Source: Elymus sibiricus
Taxonomy: Eukaryota > Streptophyta > Magnoliopsida > Poales > Poaceae
Assembly (NCBI GenBank): GCA_039707655.1
Contig: CM077671.1
Location: 368,244,720-368,308,719, forward strand
Reading direction: 5' to 3'
Length of the DNA: 64,000 nucleotides
A model generated the notes under the pieces. The model searched no databases. It was not told the DNA's origin and saw nothing but the letters and a program-made list of their open reading frames with translations. Of the stretch, positions 1 through 10,031 are shown piece after piece; the first letter of the stretch is position 1, and every line of letters starts with the position of its first letter. Position numbers and translations under genes: made by a program.

Positions 1-556
1 TGAAAAAACGCCCCGTGTGGGATAGATTCAACCTTCGCATACGGTTTTATAATGACAACCGTATGCACTCTTATATCATATCACAGACGGTCATGGTGGA
101 ACTAAATGTGTGTGATAGCCCCCTTATCATGCACGCTTTATAATCGTGAACTGTTTGCGATTCGTAGCACATCGAAAATGGCGCGACACAGAATAGCGCG
201 TGCGATGTTAGTGTGATCTCACACGAGTTGCAAGGATGAACCGTATGGGAAATACACCATATCTCAAACGATTCCCCGGTGACCCTCATTTGTGATAGAT
301 GCGGACATCCCATACACTTAGTTTTGCGAAACGTTTGCGTTCGTTGGCCACCATCGCCGACGGGTTTTCCGTGTCGTGTGGGATGGACCCCCCCTATCGC
401 CCACACATGCAAGGCAACGGTTCGGAACTACGTCGCGGAAAGGGGTTAAAAACCGTTTGTATAGCACGTGGATGCACCAGTGTAGGAACATATATCCAGT
501 TGGATGTGAGTGAGCATGAGTTATTATTGTTGACATCACCCTTGAGGTGAGCGCGT
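1..556. other. Unassigned repeat-like edge sequence
   Basis: No convincing gene is seen; the short open frames here overlap on both strands and resemble nothing I know. The DNA carries scattered variants of a GTGTGGGATAG / GTGTGATAG word and its complement, for example near 17, 110, 290 and 380. This resembles the subterminal motif clusters of plant DNA transposons. It may be the edge of an element extending left of the window. The boundary with the gypsy tail at about 557 is approximate. Confidence 0.3.
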
Positions 557-1005
557 TGGGAGGCGAAACTATAAGCACCTATCTTTCTATGTGTCCGATT
601 GAAACTTTTTGTTCATGGGTATGCTGTGAGTGTTAGCAATCATAGAAGACTAAATGATGGTTGAGTATGTGGACATGACAAAAGGCTCCGACATGAGACC
701 CTTCCTGAAAATATGATGAATTGTAGTTGCAAAGTTGACTGAGAACATAGTTTGTTTGTTTTCAATAAGGTTTATGCTTTATACTTCTATATGTTGTGAT
801 GAATTCTTACTTATTCATGAGAAGTTATATGATGAAAGTATATGAATAAGTTTTCTGATAGAGTTTGTTGCTGTTATGATAATAAGCATGATGCTACTAT
901 GTCCATATTTTGTTTTTATCGACACCTCTCTCTCAAACCATGATGACATGCTTTTCAATATCGGCTTTTCGCTTGAGGACAAGCGAGGTCTAAGCTTGGG
1001 GGAGT
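557..1005 (+). mobile_element. 3' internal tail of an Athila-like gypsy element, ending in the polypurine tract
   Basis: This is a non-coding stretch of the kind found between pol and the 3' LTR in Triticeae Athila-lineage gypsy elements. It ends in a purine run, AAGCTTGGGGGAGT (992-1005), directly before an LTR starting TGATACG, which is the expected polypurine tract position. Gag and pol would lie left of the window. The left boundary is a judgement. Confidence 0.6.
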
Positions 1006-2512
1006 TGATACGTCCATTTTGCATCATGATTTCCTACTATTAATTATTATGTTTTGATGAATAATAATGCTTTAGGGAGTGATTCTAACGCCTTTTCTCT
1101 CATAATATGCATTGTTTACACAAAGAGGGAGAATACCGGCAGCTGGAATTCTGGACCTCAAAAAGCACATCAGAGATACCTATTCTGCACATCTCCAATG
1201 AAGCTGAAACTTTACGGGGATTATTTTTGGATTTAATAAAAAATACTGGAGCAAAGAACTATCAGAGGGGGCCACCCTGGTGGACACAAGGCACCAGGGC
1301 GCGCCAGGCGCGCCCTGGTGGGTTGTGCCCTCCTCGACCCACCTCCGGTGCCCATCTTCTGGTATATAAGGTCTTTTGACCTAGAAAAAATAAAGAGAGG
1401 ACTTTCGGGACGGAACGCCGCAGTCTCGAGGCGGAACTTGGGCAGGAGCACTTTTGCCCTCCGGCGGAGCAATTTCGCCGGGGGAACTTCCCTCCCGGAT
1501 GGGGAAATCGAAGCCATCATCATCACCAACACCCCACTCATCTTTGGGAGGCCAATCTTCATTAACATCTTCAACAACACCATCTCCTCTCAATCCCTAG
1601 TTCATCTCTTGTGTTAAATCTTTGTATCGGAACCTCAGATTGGTACCTGTGGGTGACTAGTAGTGTTGATTACATCTTGTAGTTGATTACTATAAGGTTT
1701 ATTTGGTGGAAGATTATATGTCCAGATCCATTATGCTATTCAATACCCCTCTGATCTTGAGCATGAATATTATTTGTGAGTAGTAACTTTTGTTCTTGAG
1801 GTCACGGGAGAAGTCATGTTGCAAGTAATCATGTGAATTTGATATGTGTTCGATATTTTGATGATATGTATGTTGTGATTCCCTTAGTGGTATCATGTGA
1901 ACGTCGACTACATGACACTTCACCATCCTTGGGCCTAAGGGAATGCATTGTGGAGTAGTTATTAGATGATGGGTTGCTAGAGTGACAGAAGCTTAAACCC
2001 TAGTTTATGCGCTACTTCGTAAGGGGCTGATTTGGATCCAAACGTTTAATGCCATGGTTATATTTTATCTTAATACTTTTCTCGTAGTTGCGGATGCTTG
2101 CGAGGGGGTTAATCATAAGTGGGAGGTTGTTCAAGTAAGAACAACACCCAAGCACCGGTCCACCCACATATCAAATTTTCAAAGTAGCGAACACCAATCA
2201 AACCAACATGATAAAAGTGACTAGATGAAATTCCCGTGTAACCTCAAGAACACTTTGCCTATTACTAGAAACTGTTCTGGCCTATCCTTTGCCACAAAAG
2301 GATTGGGCTACCTTGCTGCACCTTATTTACCGTTATCGTTACTTGCTCGTGACCAGTTATCTTGCTATCAAACTAACTATTACCTACAATTTCAGTACTT
2401 GCAGAAATTACCTTGCTGAAAACCGCTTGTCATTTCCTTCTGCTCCTCATTGGGTTCGACACTCTTACTTATCGAAAGGACTATGATTGATCCCCTATAC
2501 TTGTGGGTCATT
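1006..2512 (+). mobile_element. 3' LTR, Athila-like gypsy element
   Basis: The sequence starts TGATACGTCC and ends at or near TTGTGGGTCAT, matching in layout the LTR at 35747-37262, which starts TGATAGG and ends GTCATCA. Shared landmarks are the AAAGAGGGA block, the GGACCT-AAAA block, a TATA box (TATATAAG at 1363-1370), the TCGAGGCGGAA leader and the final GGTTCGACACTCTTACTTATC block. The last bases are degraded (TCATTA rather than TCATCA). No target duplication can be tested because the 5' LTR is outside the window. The short open frames inside are shadows. Confidence 0.8.
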
Positions 2513-2915
2513 ATGCTGTAGCAGAGCACGCATCCAGGATGCAGGCGGAGCATGCAGCCCGGATGCGGGTGGAGTTGGCTGCCCAGGCGGAGCAGGACAA
2601 GCTGGATGAGGAGGACGCATGGAGGGCCGCGCCCGCCCCGTGATCCGACAAGCACCCCTTCTCGTTCGGAAATTGATTTCATTTTGGCATGTCCGTTTTG
2701 TTGAACTGTGCTTTGATTTGCTTTGTTTCGAACTGTTGAATTCGGACAATTTGTATCGGATGATCGACGTGGATGGATTGTATGGATTTGAGAATTGCAT
2801 TTTAAGGTATGTGGCTGTGCGACGCAACATATGAGGGGCCGGCGGGCGTTGTCCGCGGGCATGCCCGAACGCGCCCACGGGCGTATAGGGGTCGGAAGTC
2901 CTGCTGTAGATGCTC
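2513..2915 (+). mobile_element. PIF/Harbinger-like transposon fragment
   Basis: The right end reads CTGCTGTAGATGCTC followed by TAA. This fits the terminal inverted repeat (GAGCATCTACAGCAG in reverse) and the TWA target site of grass PIF/Harbinger elements. The left terminus is missing: the fragment abuts the preceding LTR directly. It contains the tail of a coding sequence (2521-2643) and AT-rich 3' sequence. Superfamily assignment rests on the terminus alone. Confidence 0.45.
2521..2643 (+). pseudogene. C-terminal tail of a Harbinger-borne ORF (40 codons)
   Basis: An open frame enters from the truncated left side and ends at TGA (2641-2643). It encodes a charged, Ala/Glu/Arg/Gln-rich helix with two tandem AEHA-R-MQ/MR repeats, ending DEEDAWRAAPAP. 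This composition suits the C-terminal coiled-coil tail of the second ORF (Myb/NAM-associated type) of plant PIF/Harbinger elements, but the piece is too short to prove it. No start codon survives. Confidence 0.3.
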
Positions 2916-2987
2916 TAAGTTCAGGAGTTACACCCTCATGGGCTGATTCCAACAAAAAAACTTAACCATCGGTGCCCTGGTTCATAT

Positions 2988-3143
2988 TGTTGAGTATATT
3001 GATTATTAGGAAATATGAGATAGACTAGGATTTGTCCTGCCTTGTCTTGTACTCCAAGTTGGTCATTGTACTCCTATATATATGCCCACGAGGCTCAAGC
3101 AATACAAAAACTATTCCACCAAATCCCTTTCTCCCTATTAACA
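2988..3143 (+). repeat. 5' LTR of the small element
   Basis: This is the 156-bp direct repeat partner of 5289-5444. A TATA-like run CTATATATATGCCC lies near 3073-3086 and probably marks the promoter. Confidence 0.88.
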
Positions 3144-3155
3144 TGGTATCAGAGC
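3144..3155 (+). promoter_or_regulatory. Primer binding site (initiator Met tRNA type)
   Basis: TGGTATCAGAGC follows the LTR end directly. It is the standard copia primer site, complementary to the 3' end of initiator methionine tRNA. Confidence 0.85.
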
Positions 3156-5288
3156 AAGTTCCTAGACCTAGCCACCGCCCATCGCTTCCGCATCGCGTGC
3201 CGCCCCCGGGGCGGTCGGTCTCCATGACCGCCGCCGGGGGCCGCGCCGCCCGTACCTAGGGTTCGTCCGCCGGTCGTGTTGCCCGGCTGCCCTAGAGAGT
3301 GTTTTTCCCGATCTCTTGATACGGGGTTTTCTCTCTTCCGCCGGTCACATTGATCGGCGTTTTCTTTTTGGTTTTCCGATCTAAGATCGGTTTGCGTCGC
3401 CCGCCACCGCCGTCGACCCCGCGCCTCTACTCCGACATCAGTGCGACCCGGCCTCTACACCGACCCGGCGGCCTCGCGCGGGCGATGGCCCCTCACGGCC
3501 ATCGCTCGCGCGTCTGCTCGCCCATCGCCCTACGCCGGCCGTCACCGCCCTTCTCCGATCGGGACTCCTGCATCGCCCCAACCCGGCGGCCTCGCGTAAT
3601 GCGGCGACCCATCACAGCCGCCGTTCGCGCGCCGGCCCGCCCGTCGATCTACGCCGCGCATGTACGGCCGCCCTGCCGACCGTCCTCGCCGGCTTCATCT
3701 CGGACTCCGCCGCCATCCCGCCTCCATCGAGCGGCGTCCCCTACCTCGTGCGTGTTCAGATTGATCACCCGTCCATCGCCGCGATGCGCCTCAACTACGC
3801 CGTGCGACCAACCTGGCCCGTCGGTTGCGCGCGCCTCCGCAGGTCTTGTGAAGACTGTCCCGAGTGAAGCGCGCCTCTCCACCGATCGAGCACCGGGCTG
3901 TCATTGCGTCGCCCCGTCGGGCCGCAGCGCCGCCGTCCCGTGGTTCTCCTCGCGGCCGCATCGACCCGCGTGTTGCCGCTGCGTCGCCCCTTCGGGCCGT
4001 CGTGTCGCGGCCCGCGGTCCACCGTCGCTCCGAGGCCGTCGGCTCTAGGCCGTCCCCGTGGCTGCACCGACCCTTGCGCTGCCGCTGCGTCGCCCAATTG
4101 GGCCATAGCGAGCGTGGCACACGGTCTCCGCTGCCGCCCGAGGCCGTCCCCGCGGTCGCACCGACCCGGGCTTCACTGTCGTGCCGCCCCCGCGGGCCGT
4201 AGTGCCGCGGCCCGCGGTCACCGCCGTCGCCCGAGGTCTTCCCGCCGTCGCCCTGACCCGCCTGCTGCAGCTGCGTTGCCCCTTCGGGTCGTAGCGCCGC
4301 GGCCCGCGGTCCACTCCGCCGTCCCTGTGCGTTGACTTCTCGTGATATGCGCCGCGTCATCTCCCTCGGCGTAGGAGCGCCACCATCCGCGCCGGTCTTC
4401 GTCATGTTGTTGGGTTCGTCGCCTACTTCGAGCATCGCCGCCGCGCTCCTAACCAGCCGCCGCCGCCGTCGTCGAGCCGCAGCCGCTGCTCTTCTTCGGC
4501 GCCGCTGTAGCTCGCTCACCCGAGCCGCGCCGCCAGTCCACCCCCTTCTTCTTCGTCCAGCACCAGCTCATCGCCAGCGTCGTCGTCGTCTACCCCGATC
4601 ACTTCATCTACTCCGACCACCGCGGGCGACATCGGCTCCTTGCCGATTTGCGCCTCAACCGTCGTCGAGTCCTTCTCTGCTAGCCTCCTCGACATGGCGT
4701 ACAAGTTGTGTGCAGGTCCCCGTCTTTGCATGGTCGGTGCTGGCAACACCGACGCGTGCCTTCGTCCCCTATGTGTTCCCAGGTCTGGCAAGCCTGGAGC
4801 GACGCATCGTCAACATCGACTTCGTCCGTCTACGCATGCCCGGTGCTGGCAACACCGATGCGTGCCTTCGTCCATGACGTGTCCTCGGACCTGGCAATCC
4901 CGGCGCGACGCGTCTAAACTTCGTCTTCTTCCCGGCGCACCACTACTTCGACACCACTGCGTCCGTGACTAACTCGGCGCCTCCTTGCGCCCGCGGCTCC
5001 AAGGCGACTTCCTCGACACCGGTTACCCCGACTCGACATCGACCACGACATTCTTCGCATAGCTACCTTGACCACGGCTACATCACCCTATGCTCTCGGC
5101 TACCTCGACATCGGCACAAAGGGCTACCGCCTTGCTTGAGCAACCTCGTCGGTTTCTACCCTAGCCACGACTTCCGCGATGCATCGACCATTACGACTGT
5201 GTGGGGGGGGGGGGATGACCGTCGGCTTACCTTCGGATTCTTCTACAGTCTCACCGTCTGCGTCGCTACCGTTGTGACTTTGGGGGGA
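3156..5288 (+). other. GC-rich non-coding interior of the small element, with internal repeats
   Basis: The interior contains degenerate tandem copies of a GTCGCCCC-TTCGGGCCG-type motif (about 3900-4310) and a direct duplication around GGTGCTGGCAACACCGA (about 4735-4790 and 4839-4895). Open frames of up to about 240 codons exist on both strands, but they are Arg/Pro/Ala-rich and mutually overlapping, as expected from GC-rich DNA. I see no retrotransposon domain. Confidence 0.6.
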
Positions 5289-5444
5289 TGTTGAGTATAT
5301 TGATTATTAGGAAATATGAGATAGACTACGAGTTGTCCTGCCTTGTCTTGTACTCCAAATTGGTCATTGTAGTCCTATATATATGCCCACGAGGCTCAAG
5401 CAATACAACAACTATTCCACCAAATCCCTTTCTCCCTACTAACA
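5289..5444 (+). repeat. 3' LTR of the small element
   Basis: This second 156-bp LTR is preceded by the purine run ending at 5288 and followed by CGTAT, the probable target-site copy. Confidence 0.88.
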
Positions 5445-5941
5445 CGTATGATTGCTTCTACAGTAATACATACTGTACACCTGTTTGCTTCTTACATTGC
5501 CAACTCGCACGGAGAAAAAGGAAAAACGTGTAGCCCCACGGTGTGTGCATGAACCACCGTTTCTTGGCGTCGCGTCCAAAATAGAATACTGGTGAGGGTA
5601 CAATGCTACACAAACGCACGCACCTGCCAGCCGATCGGTGTCTAGCCCGCTTGCTATTGCCTTTGGCTGGTCCATTGATTCCCAGACCGACCCCAATGGA
5701 GTGCTGTCATATGCTAGGCTCCTAGTACTACTTGGCTACACATGATACTTACTCCAACGAGCAGCATCCAGTTGTAGGAGTAGTAGCTAGGCCTGCACGG
5801 GTCTAAACCGAGGCGAAGCACGCAGGGCGGGAGGGGCGCGGGACGGGCTGCGCTAATTTTGTCCAGCCCGGGTGCCCAAAGGTACGTACGGTGCGGCAGG
5901 TGAGGCTTGAAACGCACGCTTGGGTCGGCCCAAGGACGGCC
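5445..5941. other. Low-copy-looking spacer
   Basis: No transposon hallmark or convincing reading frame is seen. It probably continued directly into 7845 onward before the solo LTR inserted, because CGGCC is duplicated at 5937-5941 and 7845-7849. Confidence 0.5.
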
Positions 5942-7844
5942 TGTTGGAAATATGCCCTAGAGGCAATAATAAATTGGTTATTATTATATTTCCTTGTTCA
6001 TGATAATCGTTTATTATCCATGCTATAATTGTATTGATTGGAAACTCAAATACATGTGTGGGTACATAGACAACACTGTGTCCCTAGTAAGCCTCTAGTT
6101 GACTAGCTCGTTGATCAAAGATGGTTAAGGTTTCCTAGCCATTGACATGAGATGTCATTTGATAACGGGATCACATCATTAGGAGAATGATGTGATGGAC
6201 AAGACCCAAACTAAGAACGTAGCATTTGATCGTGTCAGTTTATTGCTATTGTTTTCTGCATGTCAAGTATCTGTTCCTATGACCATGAGATCATGCAACT
6301 CCCTGACATCGGAGGAGTACCTTGTGTGTATCAAATGTCGCAACGTAACTGGGTGACTATAAAGGTGCTCTACAGGTATCTCCGAGGGTGTCTGTTGGGT
6401 TGGCATGGATCAAGACTGGGATTTGTTACTCTGTGTGACGGAGAGGTATCTCAGGGCCCACTCGGTAATACAACATCACAATGAGCCTTGCAAGCAATGT
6501 GACTAAAGTGTTAGCCACGAGATCTTGTATTATGGAACGAGTAAAGAGACTTGCCGGTAACGAGATTGAACTAGGTATAGAGATACCGACGATCGAATCT
6601 CGGGCAAGTAACATACCAAAGAACAAAGGGAATAGCATACGGGATTAACTGAATCCTTGACATAGAGGTTCGACCGATAAAAGATCTTCGTAGAATATGT
6701 AGGAGCCAATATGGGCATCCAGGTCCCGCTATTGGTTATTGGCCGTAGAGGTGTCTCGGTCATGTCTACATAGTTCTCGAACCCGCAGGGTCTACACACT
6801 TAAACGTTTGGTGACGATTAGTATAGTTGAGTTGTTTTGTTGGTGACCGAAAGTTGTTCGGAGTCCCGGATAAGATCCCGGACATGACGAGGATCTCCGG
6901 AATAGTCCGGAGGTAAAGATTGATATATGTGATAATAGTGTTTTGATCTCCGGAAGAGTTCCGGAGTTCACCGGAATGGGTTCCGGATGTTTACCGAAGT
7001 GTTCGGGTGCAGCAACACTTTATATGGGCCAAAGGGATAAAGCCCACGAGGTATTGGAAAGTGCAAAAAGTAGTTTTGCTGCCGCGTAAGCGGTACTACC
7101 GTTTTGTGAAGCGGTACTACCGCCCAAGCGGTACTACCGCCCAAGCGGTACTACCGCTTGTGTGAAGCGGTACTACCGCCCAAGCGGTACTACCGCTTGT
7201 GTGAAGCGGTACTACCGCCCAAGCGGTACTACCGCTTGTGTTAAGCGGTACTACCGCTTGTGCGCGGTACTGCAGGGATCCGAGTTGGACTCTTTCCCTG
7301 CGGGCCAAACCGACCTTGTGCGGGCAAAACCGACCTGGAGGAGGCTTTTACTCCAAGTTTAGACCCCAAGGCTCAACATATAAATAGAGGGGCAGGGCTA
7401 GCACACGGGACACATCAAGATTTCCCCAAGCCGTGTGCGGCAACCCTAACCCTCTAGTTCCTCCGTCATAATCTCCGTAGCGCTTGGCGAAGCCCTGCAG
7501 AGATTGTTCCTCACCACCATCACCACGCCGTCGTGCTGCTGGAACTCAACCACTACTTCACCATCGCTCGCTGGATCGAGGAGGTGAAGGCGTCATCAAG
7601 CCGTACGTGTGTTGAACGCGGAGGTGCCGTCCGTTCGGCGCTAGTTCGTGATAGGATCGAGGGACGACTTGCGATTTGGATCGCGGAGACGTTCGACTAC
7701 ATCAACCGCGTTTCTTAAACGCTTCCGCTTAGCGATCTACAAGGGTATGTAGATTTACTCTCCCTCTCGTAGATGCTCATCACCATGGATAGATCTTGTG
7801 TGTGCGTAGGAAATTTTTTGTTTCCCATGCAACGTTCCCCAACA
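5942..7844 (+). mobile_element. Solo LTR, BARE-1/WIS-2/Angela type (copia)
   Basis: The LTR starts TGTTGGAAATATGCCC and ends GTTCCCCAACA, the hallmark ends of this Triticeae copia family. It is 1903 bp long and flanked by a perfect 5-bp duplication, CGGCC. No primer site or internal sequence follows, so this is a solo LTR, the usual product of recombination between two LTRs of one element. A TATA box (TATAAATA, 7379-7386) marks the promoter. The short open frames inside are not genes. Confidence 0.95.
7089..7270. repeat. Palindromic minisatellite inside the solo LTR
   Basis: Nine full copies of GCGGTACTACCG, nearly all followed by C, plus a partial tenth copy are separated by CCAA or TTGTGTGAA spacers. 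Each GCGGTA-C-TACCGC is an inverted repeat with a one-base centre. The array lies upstream of the TATA box, in the U3 part of the LTR. Confidence 0.9.
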
Positions 7845-8480
7845 CGGCCTCCCACATGCCGCCTTGTACCTTGTGTACCAGCCGTGGACGCAGGCCAAAG
7901 CGCGCAGTGCCATCGGCATCGCCCGACAACGACCACGACCTGGCTGACGGTGCTGGTCTGGTCAAGCGTAGCGCCACCCCCCCCCTCCGCGACCGATGCA
8001 GTCGTGCATGCGTGCGTGCGGTGTACCACGGCCGACGCATGCCAACACGGAACGGTCTCACGGGTGCTCAAAACGTACTCACTCCGCCCGCCCCACGCCT
8101 TCGTCCACGCCACCACCCTGCTGAGTAGCGCGACGCTCGATCGTGGGCTTCCGGCCGGCCGCTGGCGAGTGGCGACGGTACGCGGCGGGAGGGAGGCGAT
8201 GTACGGCTGCGGCCCGGCGTTGGACACGTCAAATATTCCTGCGCTTGCTTTTGAAGGGCCGTGCCCCCGCCCCAGCCCCGGCCGGGGGAACCGCGCCCGT
8301 TGGTTGTACGCGACGCGATGCATGCATGATGTCCACATCGGCATCGCCACCGCATCGCACGGTGCGCCTAAAGGATTTCCGGTGGGACCGGCCGGATCTA
8401 CTTCGTAGTAGCAACGCATCGTCATCTATGGCTGGCCTCCCTTCCCATCGGCCTGTCTCTGTACGGTTCTTGCCTAATGA
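7845..8480. other. Low-copy-looking spacer
   Basis: This is a GC-rich continuation of the 5445-5941 segment across the solo LTR. Open frames of up to 236 codons occur on both strands and overlap each other; none has a recognisable domain, so no gene is called. It ends at the TGA target copy of the MITE (8478-8480). Confidence 0.45.
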
Positions 8481-8772
8481 GGCTGGTTCCAATGGACTGG
8501 TGCTTAGAGGGGGTGCTAAGTGTATTAAAAACCTTAGCAACTAGTCTCCCCAATGCATAGGTGCTTAGCTTTTGTTGCTAAGCTTCCCTCATGGAATTGT
8601 TTAATAGTTAAACTTCTTCATACATTGGTTGCTAGTCATTTTACATAGGTTCACGTGCTTAGAATCGGTTCTTCCTGGGGTCACCATAATGATCTCTCTC
8701 CTCTTTAATAGCTTTGCCACATCACATTTTTGCCTATGTGGTATCCTTAGCACCGATGCATTGGAACCAGCC
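8481..8772. mobile_element. 292-bp MITE with TGA target duplication
   Basis: The termini are inverted repeats: GGCTGGTTCCAATG at the left and CATTGGAACCAGCC at the right, with imperfect extension inward (GGTGCTTAG against CTTAGCACC). TGA flanks both ends. A 3-bp TNA-type duplication and short coding-free length fit a PIF/Harbinger-related (Tourist-like) MITE. The superfamily is inferred from the target site only. Confidence 0.75.
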
Positions 8773-9563
8773 TGATCACTTAATCATCCGTCTGCTACTG
8801 GAGCCGCCGCATCCACGCCGTACATATGCTCGCGTGGTCTCGATCGTCGGCGACTGTTTTCCGATTGGTGCACCATCAAATGTCTCTTCTTCAAAAGAAA
8901 AAAAAGATCCTTGTCTTCTCTTTCGCTCGCGGGTCATCTTTGTCATGTCTACGGAGTAGAGCATCTTTATCATCTTTGTGGAGTAGAGCACGCCGCGGCA
9001 GCTGTGGTGCTAAGGGTCCCGTAAACCTCCCGCAACCATCCGGACCGTGGGAGCCATCCAACGCCGACTAGTATCGGTCCGCGGGACGATTTGGATGCGA
9101 TTTCTCCCGAAAATCGGAGACAAACGTGGGGAGGTTTGCGGGAGTCCAGATCGTTACTTCACCCCGATTCTGACTGTCCTGGCCCATAAAAAAAATCAGC
9201 TGTCCTTCCCGTACCTTCCCTCCCATGCACCTCGTCGCTTGCCGCGCCGCATTCATGCCGACCCAGAGCACGCAACGGCCGTCATCGAAACCATGATTTG
9301 ACCGGACGGTAAGGCGGCGGAACGAACGAGACATCTCGGGCCTCGCCGCTGCAATGCGGATGCCGCGTGTCGACGAACCAACTCCGACAGCAGCGCCACA
9401 TTGAAGCGGGCTGACCACCCTACCACCAGCACTGGCCACGGATATTTAAGCCGCGCTCCGACGCCATGGAGCAGGGCACCAAACCTTCCTCCTCTCTTCC
9501 AACTCCCCGCGTCTTTCCTTCTCTGCCTCCTCTCCGAGCAAAGACAGCGATGATGTCGAAGTC
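8773..9563. other. Spacer, then decayed transposon-like DNA
   Basis: From 8773 to about 9010 there is spacer with a short duplicated CATCTTT-GTC/ATC-GGAGTAGAGCA segment. From about 9013 onward the GGGTCCCGTAAACCTCCCGC and GTCCGCGGGACG motifs resemble non-autonomous Triticeae DNA transposons, and a GTCCGCGG/CCGCGGAC relation exists with about 10680. The element ends could not be placed. Confidence 0.35.
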
Positions 9564-10031
9564 TTGATTCTCTGCGCCGGTAGGCGGCCCCGGTGGAACC
9601 TCATCTTCTGGCGGATCTTGGCACCGCCGCCCTCTGGTGGATCCGCTTCCACGACGCCGGGCTCTGAAGGCACGAAGGAGATAGTCATCTCCTCCGGCAA
9701 CGAGGAGGACCAGCCGCAGCAGTGGCCACGCCTGCTGTCGGAGGCGGCCCCGACGGACGAAAAATTCATCCGTCAGATGGAGATCATGAAGAAGCATTCG
9801 CTCCGTCAGATGGGACCGGCACCACCATCACCGGCGCGAGTCAAGGACGAACCGACGTCCCCGCTCCGATGGGTGAAGGACGAGCCGGTGTCCCCGCCGC
9901 GCTACCACGATCTCCACATTGGCGGCCGCGTGAAGGACGAGTCGCCGTCACCACCACGCAACCGCGACCTCCACATCGGCGGCCGCGTCAAGCCTGAGAC
10001 GCCGTCACCACCGCATAGCCGATACGCGTAG
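9564..10031 (+). pseudogene. Decayed ORF with tandem VKDEP-SPPR-HDLHIGGR repeats
   Basis: An open frame of about 155 codons ends at TAG (10029-10031). Its middle reads SSGNEEDQPQQWP, and the C-terminal half is an imperfect repeat of a 17-19-residue unit of the type VKDE-SPPR-HDLHIGGR, present in about four copies. No in-frame ATG lies upstream. The nearest ATG (9466) is in another frame and stops after about 34 codons, so a frameshift or lost intron is likely. I recall similar VKEEP/SPPR-rich proteins scattered through Triticeae repeats, but I cannot name a function. It may be an ORF of a DNA transposon or a captured gene piece. Confidence 0.4.

Larger units (their letters stand above)
2988..5444 (+). 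mobile_element. Complete small non-autonomous LTR retrotransposon, copia-like primer site
   Basis: Two 156-bp LTRs (2988-3143 and 5289-5444) bound a 2145-bp interior. The LTRs start TGTTGAG and end TTAACA or CTAACA, and differ at about six positions by eye. A 12-base primer site TGGTATCAGAGC (3144-3155) follows the 5' LTR and a G-run TTTGGGGGGA precedes the 3' LTR. Flanking 5-bp sites CATAT (2983-2987) and CGTAT (5445-5449) look like a target duplication with one change. The interior is GC-rich and repetitive, and I recognise no gag, protease, integrase or reverse transcriptase. It must have relied on proteins from another element. Confidence 0.85.

Noticed and set aside
3350..4519. Arg/Pro/Ala-rich frames of up to 242 codons in the small LTR element
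   Set aside because: Overlapping frames on both strands in GC-rich tandem repeats; no gag or pol motif, no consistent frame across repeats.
7089..7270. Possible CRISPR-like array of repeats and spacers
   Set aside because: Spacers are only a few bases long and repeated, the setting is a plant LTR, and no cas genes exist.
7715..8425. 236-codon minus-strand frame and 211-codon plus-strand frame
   Set aside because: Complementary overlapping frames; the first crosses the solo LTR border at 7844, so it cannot be an ancestral gene, and neither has a recognisable domain.
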